DNA from: Gemmatimonadota bacterium
GTDB lineage: Bacteria; Gemmatimonadota; Gemmatimonadetes; Gemmatimonadales; Gemmatimonadaceae
NCBI GenBank assembly: GCA_027622655.1
Contig: JAQBYI010000003.1
Coordinates: forward strand, 25,604-89,603
Direction of reading: 5' to 3'
DNA length: 64,000 nucleotides
This document shows, piece after piece, positions 54,572-61,742 of this stretch (its first letter is position 1; each line of letters starts with the position of its first letter). Position numbers and translations under genes: made by a program. The notes under the pieces were generated by a model, which was not told the origin of the DNA, did not search any database, and was given only the letters and a program-made list of their open reading frames with translations.

Positions 54572-55099
54572 ATGACCGACAAGAATCCCCCCATCGTTCG
54601 CCCGCCGGCCCCAGCCGGTGGCGGCACCACGCTCCCAGTGCGCCGGCATCCCGGGCACCGCGGAGCCGACGTGCGCGACACTGTCGCAGAGATGGCGGCG
54701 AAGGCACACGAAATCAGCATGGAAGCTGGCAGCAAGATGGCCGCCGCGATGAAAGATGTCATCAACGCCGCTGCCGGGCTGTCCTCGTTCTCAATCGAGA
54801 GCGCGCGCGATCTCGCGCAATTCATGGTTCGCCGAAGCCAAATGACGCAGGACGAAGCCGACAAACTGATCGCGACGGCGGACGCCGCGCCCAAGGCCAA
54901 GCGAAGCAAGCAGTCCGCTGGAAAGGCCTCGGCGGCGAAAGCGTCCGGCAAGAGCGCTTCGACGAAGTCGGCCCGACCGGCCGCCAAGAAGCCGAGCAAG
55001 CCGGCCCCGAAGAAGGCGGCCCCGAAGAAGTCGGCCCCGAAGAAGTCGGCCCCGAAGAAGGCGGCTTCAAAGAAACCGGCGCCGAAGCGGAAGAAGTAG
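54572..55099 (+). CDS. Phasin-like protein with histone H1-like Lys/Ala/Pro tail
   Basis: A 175-residue protein in two parts. Residues about 30-105 are a helical domain (AEMAAKAHEISMEAGSKMAA and then LAQFMVRRSQMTQDEADKLI) with phasin / PHA-synthesis-regulator character. Residues about 106-175 are a very basic tail built from Lys-Lys-(Ala/Ser)-Ala-Pro units, encoded by a 15-base tandem repeat, like AlgP, PhaF or histone H1 tails that bind DNA non-specifically. It could tie storage granules or another structure to the nucleoid, as PhaF does, or act as a chromatin protein. No PHA synthase is in the window. A promoter and a leader hairpin precede it. Confidence 0.78.
   Translation: MTDKNPPIVRPPAPAGGGTTLPVRRHPGHRGADVRDTVAEMAAKAHEISMEAGSKMAAAMKDVINAAAGLSSFSIESARDLAQFMVRRSQMTQDEADKLIATADAAPKAKRSKQSAGKASAAKASGKSASTKSARPAAKKPSKPAPKKAAPKKSAPKKSAPKKAASKKPAPKRKK
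55004..55063. repeat. 15-bp tandem repeat in the basic tail
   Basis: Four head-to-tail copies of the unit gccccgaagaagNcg (N is g or t), each encoding Ala-Pro-Lys-Lys-Ala/Ser. Diverged copies lie on either side. The unit number sets the charge and length of the DNA-binding tail. Confidence 0.9.
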
Positions 55100-55117
55100 G
55101 ACGTCGAGGCGCGACGC

Positions 55118-56281
55118 GTGACACCAGCGCTCGCGCGAGGTGACGCGACCGCGCTTACGCGCGCCCTGATCGCGATCGATTCGAGAAATCCATCTCTGGT
55201 TCCCGGCGCACCTGGCGAAGGTGCGTGCGCGCGCCTGCTCGCGCGATTGCTGCGGGAGTGGGGGTTCCGGGTACAACTCCAGACGGTGGCCAAAGGGCGG
55301 CCAAATGTGGTGGCCCGGATCGGCACGCCCGGTGGCCGCACGCTCCTCTTGAACGGACATCTCGACACCGTCGGCGTCGAGGGAATGGTGCACGGACCGT
55401 GGGATCCCGAGCTGCGCGACGACCGATTGTTCGGCCGCGGCTCGGCCGACATGAAGGCAGGAATCGCAGCCATGTGCGTGGCCGCGTGGCGTGCCGCCGG
55501 ATCGGGTATTGCGGGCGAAGTAATCGTGACGGCCGTGGTTGACGAGGAGTACCACAGTATCGGAACGCAGGCACTGGTTGATTCCGGCGTCACGGCAGAC
55601 GCGGCTATCGTGACCGAACCCACGCGATTGGCGATTTGTCCGGCGCACAAGGGATTCGTCTGGGCGGAGCTCGCCGTGCGCGGAGTTGCGGCGCACGGAA
55701 GCCGGCACGACGTCGGCGTCGACGCGATCGCGCTCGCGGCGCTCGTGGTCGCCGACCTCGAAGCATACCAGCAACGCGAACTCTCGGCGCGAGTGCATCC
55801 GCTCCTCGGCCGTCCGTCGCTGCACGCGTCGTTCATTCGCGGCGGCACAGGACTCTCGACATACCCCGATCTCTGCACCGTGCAATTCGAGCGGAGAATC
55901 GTTCCGGGCGAGACGGCGGCCGATTTCACCCGCGAACTCGAAGAAGCAATCCGCCGCGTGCGGGCGGTTCGGCCCGAGCTCGACGCGACGGTCTCTCCGG
56001 GTTTTTCGCAGCAGCCGAACGAAGTCGCCGCCACGCATCCGTTGGTGCGCGCCCTCGCTGCGGCGCTGGAACGCCACGGGCGCCCGGCGCCGATTGAAGG
56101 ACTCTCGTGCTGGACTGACGCTGCCATCCTGACTGCGGCCGGGATTCCCGCCGTGTGCTTCGGCCCGGGCGACATTGCCGTCGCGCACGCGCAAGAGGAG
56201 TACGTTCCGCTCGCAGACATTTCGGCGGCTGTCGACATACTCGAGACCACGATTCGATCGTGGTTCGCCACCTCCGCGTAA
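55118..56281 (+). CDS. M20-family metallopeptidase/deacylase (ArgE/DapE type)
   Basis: A 387-residue cytosolic dizinc hydrolase. Ligands are in place: His about 81 and Asp about 83 in NGHLDTV, bridging Asp about 111 in GRGSADMKAG, the Glu pair at about 143-144 in VVDEEYHS, Glu about 167 in TEPT, and a C-terminal His in VAHAQEEYV. A dimerisation domain (about 178-290) sits between. Members deacylate amino acids or cleave short peptides; acetylornithine or succinyl-diaminopimelate are possible substrates but no arginine or lysine genes are nearby. GTG at 55118 starts it, 18 bases past the phasin-like stop. Its stop overlaps the ATG of the next gene (TAATG). Confidence 0.88.
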   Translation: MTPALARGDATALTRALIAIDSRNPSLVPGAPGEGACARLLARLLREWGFRVQLQTVAKGRPNVVARIGTPGGRTLLLNGHLDTVGVEGMVHGPWDPELRDDRLFGRGSADMKAGIAAMCVAAWRAAGSGIAGEVIVTAVVDEEYHSIGTQALVDSGVTADAAIVTEPTRLAICPAHKGFVWAELAVRGVAAHGSRHDVGVDAIALAALVVADLEAYQQRELSARVHPLLGRPSLHASFIRGGTGLSTYPDLCTVQFERRIVPGETAADFTRELEEAIRRVRAVRPELDATVSPGFSQQPNEVAATHPLVRALAAALERHGRPAPIEGLSCWTDAAILTAAGIPAVCFGPGDIAVAHAQEEYVPLADISAAVDILETTIRSWFATSA

Positions 56282-56499
56282 TGGCCCAACTGACGGTCGC
56301 AGACTACGACGCACTGGAAAGCGCCATTCGTGACGGCCGCCGTGTGATCGTGCGTCGACAGCACCAAGACGTCGTCATCGTCCCGGAGCGGCTCATCTTG
56401 CGCAACCGACGCGAGGCAATCGAAGCGCGACACCCTGCGACGGGCGATAGGTTGCTGCTTTGGGTGGACGAGGCCGAGGGCGTCGAGGTAGTTGGATGA
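56281..56499 (+). CDS. Small protein of unknown function (72 aa)
   Basis: A 72-residue hydrophilic protein with alternating strands: TVADYDALESAIRDGRRVIV, then QDVVIVPERLILRN, then DRLLLWVDEAEGVEVVG. The pattern suggests a small beta-rich fold; I do not recognise the family. Start ATG at 56281 shares a base with the upstream stop and its own end overlaps the RNase-H-like gene by 4 bases (ATGA), so it is translated in series with both neighbours. Such tight coupling argues that it is a real gene. Confidence 0.65.
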   Translation: MAQLTVADYDALESAIRDGRRVIVRRQHQDVVIVPERLILRNRREAIEARHPATGDRLLLWVDEAEGVEVVG

Positions 56500-57119
56500 G
56501 TGGCCCGCGTGAGCTCGTCGCGATTTATGCGGATGAATCGTGCATCGGAAACGGCCGCGATGGCGAAAACCCAGGTGGCGCTGGTGCGCTCGTCGAGTAC
56601 CGCCGTGACGGCACGGCGAAAACCGTGCGCCGTGACATTTGGCTCAGCGAGCCCGGCACCACTAACAATCGCATGGCACTGCGCTCGGTGATCGCGTCAC
56701 TGACGCACCTTGGGGCCAAAGGCGCGACCTTCGACGTGCTGTTCACAACCGATTCGCGATACATCGTGGACGGAATGACGGAATGGACGCACGGCTGGGC
56801 ACGCCGCGGCTGGACCCGAAAAGGTGGAGCGATCGAGAATCTCGAACTTTGGTTCGCCGCGATTCGCGCTACGGAGCCGCACCGCGTTCGCTGGCAGTGG
56901 GTCCGCGGCCACGCCGGCCATGCGCAGAACGAGTATGCGAATCACCTCGCGACGAGCGCCGCCGCCGACCAGTCCGCCTCAGGGGGCTTGATCGCTTCAC
57001 GGTTCGAAGACTGGGCTGCCGAAGCGCAGCTTGCCGGCGCACGCCACGCCGCCCCGTCGGGGTTTCCGGATCACGACACTTATCGCCCGCACCCGCCGCC
57101 GCCCACGCCGCCCAGATGA
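56496..57119 (+). CDS. RNase H-fold protein with incomplete catalytic site
   Basis: A 207-residue protein with the RNase HI fold. Aligned by eye to E. coli RNase HI, the first catalytic Asp is present (YADESCIGNG, Asp about 13) and so is Asp about 86 (TTDSRYIVDG) and the flexible-loop His about 139 (VRGHAGH). The Glu of NNRMEL is Ala about 61 (TTNNRMALR), and the last catalytic Asp is Asn about 149 (NEYANHLA). Two of four metal-binding acids are thus missing. The basic handle region (WTHGWARRGWTRKGG) is kept, so RNA:DNA binding may persist. A Pro-rich C-terminal tail (about 165-207) is extra. ATG at 56496 overlaps the 72-aa gene. Cleavage activity is doubtful. Confidence 0.8.
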   Translation: MSGPRELVAIYADESCIGNGRDGENPGGAGALVEYRRDGTAKTVRRDIWLSEPGTTNNRMALRSVIASLTHLGAKGATFDVLFTTDSRYIVDGMTEWTHGWARRGWTRKGGAIENLELWFAAIRATEPHRVRWQWVRGHAGHAQNEYANHLATSAAADQSASGGLIASRFEDWAAEAQLAGARHAAPSGFPDHDTYRPHPPPPTPPR

Positions 57120-57231
57120 CAGGTCGGCAGCGCTGCGGGCCGTACGGCTGGGGAGCGCAGCACTGTTCGGAAGCCGCTGAGCCATCACGCTGCGCAGCGA
57201 GGCCATGTTACGTTGGAGGCGAGGAGACTCC

Positions 57232-57996
57232 GTGAACGAAAATCCATCCACGCCCGACCCACTCGACCGCCTGTTTGCGGTTCTCGTGCGCACAGTGCGC
57301 GACCGGCGTCCGGAATTGCTTGCAAGCGGTCTCGACGTCGCGGACCTGCTGAGCGCGGTCCCGTACAAGCGCGTACGCACCGAAATCGGCGTGGCCACAG
57401 ACGACGACTACGGTCACACCATGACTCGCCTGCTCTCCGGCGAGCGCGGCCTGCTCTTCGTGGACGATCTGATGCAGGACGACCTGCGTGCCGAACTTGA
57501 TTCAAAGAACTCCGACCTTCAGGCGTATCGCTCGTACCTCAACTCGCGCGTAACGCTCGCACAGGAACGCGTGCGAGAAGTACTCGACGCCCTCGGCACT
57601 GCCCCGGCCAGCGCCGCTTTCACTGACTCACAAACAGCCGCGCCGCCGCGACCTGCTTCTCCACCGGCTCGCAAAGCTCGGGCTGCTCCGGACGCTACCG
57701 CTGCTTCGATCGCTTCGCCGCGTCCCGCCGCGCCGAACCCGCCACGCGAGCGCCCGCATTCGCCGAGGCCGAATGCTGTCCCGAATGCAATTGCGCTCAT
57801 GGCGGGCGGCGTGGAGCCGCGTTCGGCCCGCCCCGGTTGCAAGTACTGCGCGCAGCCGCTGCCCCACGGCCGCGATGTGCGGTTTTGCCCTCACTGCGGG
57901 CAGGATCTCTCGGTAATGCGTTGCGCGGCATGCAGCGCCGATCTCGAACCAGGCTGGAAGTTCTGCGTCACATGCGGACGCGCGGCAACGGCATGA
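57232..57996 (+). CDS. Double-zinc-ribbon protein of unknown function
   Basis: A 254-residue protein. GTG at 57232 is fixed by a strong ribosome-binding site (gaggag at 57221-57226). Residues about 1-120 are a helical domain with no recognised family (DPLDRLFAVLVRTVRDRRPE and later a coiled-coil-like SDLQAYRSYLNSRVTLAQER). An Ala/Pro-rich linker leads to a C-terminal double zinc ribbon with four CxxC knuckles: CKYC, CPHC, CAAC and CVTC. Zinc ribbons of this DZR type mediate protein or nucleic-acid contacts; the front may be the effector part. It follows the RNase-H-like gene after 112 bases and overlaps the next gene by 4 bases. Confidence 0.72.
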   Translation: MNENPSTPDPLDRLFAVLVRTVRDRRPELLASGLDVADLLSAVPYKRVRTEIGVATDDDYGHTMTRLLSGERGLLFVDDLMQDDLRAELDSKNSDLQAYRSYLNSRVTLAQERVREVLDALGTAPASAAFTDSQTAAPPRPASPPARKARAAPDATAASIASPRPAAPNPPRERPHSPRPNAVPNAIALMAGGVEPRSARPGCKYCAQPLPHGRDVRFCPHCGQDLSVMRCAACSADLEPGWKFCVTCGRAATA

Positions 57997-59057
57997 CGCG
58001 GCAGGCAGCGACGGCTTTACTGATTGCCGTAACCGTCACGGCCGCAGCTGGGCTGCCTGCATATGGGCAGTCGAGTCTCGCCGCGCGCTGGCCGGTAAAG
58101 ACCCGCGAACACATAGACCTGTGGTTGCACGGCTTCGCGATCGTCGCCCCGGATTCGTCCAGGGTACCGCTGTACCGCCGCGGGTACCGTGACGTGATGC
58201 TCGTCGCGCGCAACGCCGCGAGCGCGTTCACCGATCTCGATGCGAACTCCGACGTGCTCCGAGCCGCACTCGCCGCACGCCCGTCCCTCGTTGGCGCGCA
58301 GTTCCTCGCGCTCGATTTTGGAACGTGGGCCGACCTTTCCGGAGCGCTCGACGCGTTCGTTCGCACGGATGGAGACCCAAGGCGGGCCTCGGGTGAAAAT
58401 GCCCAGATGGTGGCTCGGATTGGCGCCATTTTTCGCTCCCGCGAAGACCGTGACTTCGCGCGCCGGTACCTCGCAGGGCTCCAGTCCGAGCGGGAGAAGT
58501 TCCACCACCAGTGGTGGATCGCGGAAACGCGCCGCCGCGACCCGGCGCTTGCCGCCGTGGACTCCCTCTGGCAAGGCCGTTTCCGCCCGGCGCTGCAGCG
58601 TTTCCTCAACCACACGCAACAGTCCGATGGTGAGTTCATCCTATCGACAGTGCTCGAGGGCGAGGGACGCACAGTTACCAACGACAAGCGCCAGAACACG
58701 ATCGTAGTCGGCTTCCCCGAATCGCCGGAACGCGCGGCCGACGCGATCTATTGCCTGCTGCACGAGCTTGTCGGTCCGCTCACCGTTACGGCGGTCGAGG
58801 ACAACGTCACGCCGGCGCAGAAGCGCAACGGCGTGGCAGACGGCTACCAGTCTGCGGCGCTAGTACGTGGCGGCGCCATCCTCGCGGCGAAGCTGGGCGC
58901 CGACGCGGTTGCCGGGTACATGGAGTTCTACCTGCGCGCGGCAGGGCGTCCGGCCGGTGCGGATATCGCTGCTGATTTCGCCGCCGCGTTCCCGCTGCCG
59001 GCCGAGATGCTGTCGTCCATCGAGCGGCAGGTGGCCATCGCGTTCAGCGGAATCTGA
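57993..59057 (+). CDS. Exported protein of unknown function
   Basis: A 354-residue protein with a signal peptide (about 1-26, LLIAVTVTAAAGLPAYGQ). It is rich in Arg and aromatic residues (KFHHQWWIAETRRRD near 170). It contains CLLHELVGPL near 255; the His-Glu pair is reminiscent of metallopeptidase motifs, but the second His of HExxH is missing, so zinc-protease activity is not supported. I recognise no family. Its ATG overlaps the stop of the zinc-ribbon gene (ATGA), and the next gene starts 1 base past its stop, so it belongs to the same operon. Confidence 0.65.
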   Translation: MTRQAATALLIAVTVTAAAGLPAYGQSSLAARWPVKTREHIDLWLHGFAIVAPDSSRVPLYRRGYRDVMLVARNAASAFTDLDANSDVLRAALAARPSLVGAQFLALDFGTWADLSGALDAFVRTDGDPRRASGENAQMVARIGAIFRSREDRDFARRYLAGLQSEREKFHHQWWIAETRRRDPALAAVDSLWQGRFRPALQRFLNHTQQSDGEFILSTVLEGEGRTVTNDKRQNTIVVGFPESPERAADAIYCLLHELVGPLTVTAVEDNVTPAQKRNGVADGYQSAALVRGGAILAAKLGADAVAGYMEFYLRAAGRPAGADIAADFAAAFPLPAEMLSSIERQVAIAFSGI

Positions 59058-59058
59058 G

Positions 59059-59844
59059 ATGGCCGACGAGCGCCCGACGCCGCCTGTTCTGGCGCGCGCA
59101 GCCATGGAGCGCGTGTTGGCGCGTGCGGCGGAGTTGCAGGCTGGCCGCGACGATGACGGCGTGGAACTCACTGAATCACAACTCGTAGAACTCGCCAGCG
59201 AGGTCGGACTTTCGCGTGATCATGTGCACGAGGCGCTGGCCGAAGAGCGCTCGCGGATAGACCTCGCGCCCGAAGCGGGCGTCGCTTTCTCTTTGCTCGG
59301 TCCGGCGATGATTCAGGCTACGAGAACTGTTCCCGGCGATGCGAACGCCGTGCTCGGTGCGCTCGACTCGTGGATGCAGAAAAACGAGTCACTTCAGCTG
59401 AAGCGCCGCTTTCCCGACCAGCTCGCGTGGGAGCCGCGGCAGGATTTTGTGTCCAGCATCCGTCGCGCGCTTCGCGTGGGCGGACGCGGGTTTCACCTCT
59501 CACTTGTGAGCGAGGTGCGCGGAAACGTCGCGTCGGTGGAAGGCAAACGATCGCACGCGCGCCTCGTGGCGAGTTTCTCAGGTGTTCGCGCGCAACGCAG
59601 CACGATGGCGCTCGTGATTGCGGGAGCCGGGGTCGTCATCGGAGTTCCACTCTTCTGGACCGCGAACAACGCCGGGCTCACACTCGCCGCCGCCCTCTCG
59701 CTGGTGCCGGCTCTCGCGGTGCCGGCGCTGGCGATTTCGCTCACCCGGCGACGCTTCGCGGCGCTCGTCGCCCGCGCCCAGGTGGCGCTCGAACAGGCGC
59801 TGGACCGTCTGGAGTTTGACGGTCTTCCGCCGCGCGGCAGGTAA
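59059..59844 (+). CDS. Two-helix membrane protein of unknown function
   Basis: A 261-residue protein. Residues about 1-65 form charged helices (MERVLARAAELQAGR then ESQLVELASEVGLSRDHVHE), which look like a small helical binding domain. A beta-rich middle (about 85-175) precedes two adjacent membrane helices (MALVIAGAGVVIGVPLFW and AAALSLVPALAVPALAIS) and a basic C-terminal helix. I do not recognise the family. It starts 1 base past the upstream stop and is followed after 4 bases by the squalene synthase family gene. Confidence 0.65.
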   Translation: MADERPTPPVLARAAMERVLARAAELQAGRDDDGVELTESQLVELASEVGLSRDHVHEALAEERSRIDLAPEAGVAFSLLGPAMIQATRTVPGDANAVLGALDSWMQKNESLQLKRRFPDQLAWEPRQDFVSSIRRALRVGGRGFHLSLVSEVRGNVASVEGKRSHARLVASFSGVRAQRSTMALVIAGAGVVIGVPLFWTANNAGLTLAAALSLVPALAVPALAISLTRRRFAALVARAQVALEQALDRLEFDGLPPRGR

Positions 59845-59848
59845 GCAG

Positions 59849-60910
59849 ATGGCGAATCCCGGCGCGGTGCGTGACGCGCGACGCTGGGCTCGCGGCATAC
59901 TCCCCGGCGTTTCACGCACGTTCGCGATTTCGATCCGGTTCCTTCCCGGCACGCTCGGCGATGCCGTGATGATCGCCTACCTTCTGGATCGCATTGCCGA
60001 CACGGTCGAGGACGACGGTGCGATGCGTGCGGCCCAAAAGGCCGAACTGCTCGATGCGTTCAGCGTCGCGCTCGACGACGCAGCAGCCGCGGATGCGTTT
60101 CCGAAGCTCGCCGCCGACGTCGCGGGAAGTTCCGCGCACATCGAGTTGCTGCGCCGCTCGGACATGGCCTGCCTGCTCCTCCGCTCCCTGCCGGAGCCGA
60201 CCCGCCGCATCGTCGTGCAGTGGGTGCGCGAGATGCTCACCGGCATGAAGAAGTTCGTGCTGCTCTACCCAACCGGCATCCGCATCCAGACGGTCGCCGA
60301 ATACCGCGAGTACTGCTACTACGTGGCGGGTACGGTTGGCTGCATGCTCACGGAACTCTGGCGCGAGCACGCACCGAGCATCGGCGAGCGGGCCTACGCC
60401 GGTCTGTGGGAGCGATGCAAGACGTTCGGTGAAGCACTGCAAACCGTGAACATCCTGAAGGACATCGCTTGGGACGCCGAGCACGAAAACGCCATCTACA
60501 TTCCGGCGCGGTCGCTCGCAGATAACGGGAGCGGCCACGACACTCTGCTATCGCCCGCGCACGTGGAAGGGAACCGGGCCGCCGTCGCATCGTTCATTGA
60601 CCTCGCGTGGCGTGATCTCGACGAAGCGTTTGAGTACCTCGTTCGTCTGCCGCGACGTGCTGTGGCGATTCGGGCGTTCTGCGTACTCCCGCTGCTCTAC
60701 GCGTACGCGACGTTGCGCGACCTGTCGGCAACGGGGGCGATGCTTCGCCCGGGTGGATCGGTGAAGATTTCGCGGTCCGAAGTCCGGTGGCTCATGGCTG
60801 CCGGGTTGCTAGTCCTCTGCAGCAACCGCGCGCTCGCCCTGCTCGTGCGGCGTGTCAGGTCGCGGCCATTCGCACCGTTCGCTCCGACACGCGCCAGCGC
60901 CACGGCATAG
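59849..60910 (+). CDS. Squalene/phytoene synthase-family prenyltransferase
   Basis: A 353-residue all-helical trans-isoprenyl diphosphate synthase. The first aspartate motif is LLDRIADTVEDD (Asp about 47 and 51), the second NILKDIAWDAE (Asn about 201, Asp about 205 and 209). EYREYCYYVAGTVGCMLTE (about 151-169) is the conserved substrate-channel helix shared with squalene synthase. It should condense two C15 or C20 diphosphates head to head; length and the YC-x-YVAGTVG block look closer to squalene synthase than to CrtB, but product identity is not certain. A short hydrophobic C-terminus (WLMAAGLLVLCSNRALALLV) may attach it to the membrane. It ends the packed operon that begins at the M20 gene. 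Confidence 0.85.
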   Translation: MANPGAVRDARRWARGILPGVSRTFAISIRFLPGTLGDAVMIAYLLDRIADTVEDDGAMRAAQKAELLDAFSVALDDAAAADAFPKLAADVAGSSAHIELLRRSDMACLLLRSLPEPTRRIVVQWVREMLTGMKKFVLLYPTGIRIQTVAEYREYCYYVAGTVGCMLTELWREHAPSIGERAYAGLWERCKTFGEALQTVNILKDIAWDAEHENAIYIPARSLADNGSGHDTLLSPAHVEGNRAAVASFIDLAWRDLDEAFEYLVRLPRRAVAIRAFCVLPLLYAYATLRDLSATGAMLRPGGSVKISRSEVRWLMAAGLLVLCSNRALALLVRRVRSRPFAPFAPTRASATA

Positions 60911-60926
60911 CGACACGGCATAGCGA
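60901..60926. repeat. 13-bp tandem duplication at the end of the synthase gene
   Basis: Two exact copies of cacggcatagcga and a 5-base third start. The stop codon of the squalene synthase family gene lies in the first copy, and the duplicate lies in the spacer before thyX. Confidence 0.85.
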
Positions 60927-60969
60927 CACGGGCGATTATCTTGAACGGCACCCACCAACTCCCGCCTCG

Positions 60970-61725
60970 ATGCCGCATTTCTATACCGAACCCGTGATCA
61001 GCGTCCTCGCGCGCCCCGTATTCGCGCAGCCCGCACACCTTCCGGTCCAATGGATTGGAGAAAGCAGCGACGGCGAGCGACTCGCCGAGTTCGCCGGACG
61101 GCTCTGCTACATGAGCCAGAAGAACCCGGCCAACCGCAGCACGCGCGAGTACATCGAGAACATCAAGAAGCAGGGACACGGGTCGGTGCTCGAACACGCG
61201 AACTACTCTCTACTCATCGAGGGCGTGAGTCGTTCGCTAACCCACGAACTCGTTCGCCATCGTGCGGGATTCGCGTATTCGCAGCTCTCGCAGCGTTACG
61301 TGGACGAATCGCACGCTGCCTTCGTCGTGCCGCCGGCGATCATCGGCGACGACGCATTGGTCGCCCAGTGGAAGGCGCAGATGGAATCAGCGCAGGCGAC
61401 GTACGTCGCTCTGGTCGACAAGCTGATGGAGCGATACGGCTGGGTGGACAGCAAGGTCCACCGTCGCAAGATGGCCCGGGAAGCCGCGCGCGGAGTTCTC
61501 CCGAACTCAACTGAAACGAAGATTGTCGCGACGGCGAACGTGCGCGGCTGGCGCACGATGCTCGAGCTGCGCACGAGCGAAGGCGCAGAAATGGAAATCC
61601 GGCGCTGTGCCGTCGCCGTGCTGAGGATCCTGCAGGCCGAAGCACCTGGATTCTTCAGCGACTTTGAGACGTACCTGGCCGCCGATCGGGTGGAAGCGGC
61701 GCGAGTCGGGTACCACAAAGTCTAG
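60970..61725 (+). CDS. thyX: FAD-dependent thymidylate synthase
   Basis: A 251-residue flavin-dependent thymidylate synthase that methylates dUMP using methylene-tetrahydrofolate and NADPH. The ThyX signature occurs at about 96-110, RHRAGFAYSQLSQRY: the RHR triad is followed by eight residues before the Ser, whereas the textbook motif has seven. Other marks are HGSVLEHANYSLLIEGVSR (about 70-88) and the C-terminal NVRGWRTMLELRTSEGAEME block. ATG at 60970 is used. It is 59 bases from the squalene synthase family gene and could share its transcript. A convergent EF-G gene follows after 17 bases. No thyA is present in the window. Confidence 0.93.
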   Translation: MPHFYTEPVISVLARPVFAQPAHLPVQWIGESSDGERLAEFAGRLCYMSQKNPANRSTREYIENIKKQGHGSVLEHANYSLLIEGVSRSLTHELVRHRAGFAYSQLSQRYVDESHAAFVVPPAIIGDDALVAQWKAQMESAQATYVALVDKLMERYGWVDSKVHRRKMAREAARGVLPNSTETKIVATANVRGWRTMLELRTSEGAEMEIRRCAVAVLRILQAEAPGFFSDFETYLAADRVEAARVGYHKV

Positions 61726-61742
61726 CCAGAAAGGCGAGCTCG

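Noticed and set aside
54544..56433. 629-codon minus-strand open frame
   Set aside because: Antisense to the phasin-like and M20 genes; its Phe/Gly repeats are the reverse reading of the Lys/Ala/Pro repeat.
58755..58790. Possible zinc-protease motif in the exported protein
   Set aside because: The stretch reads LLHELVGPL; the second His of HExxH is absent and no third ligand is evident.
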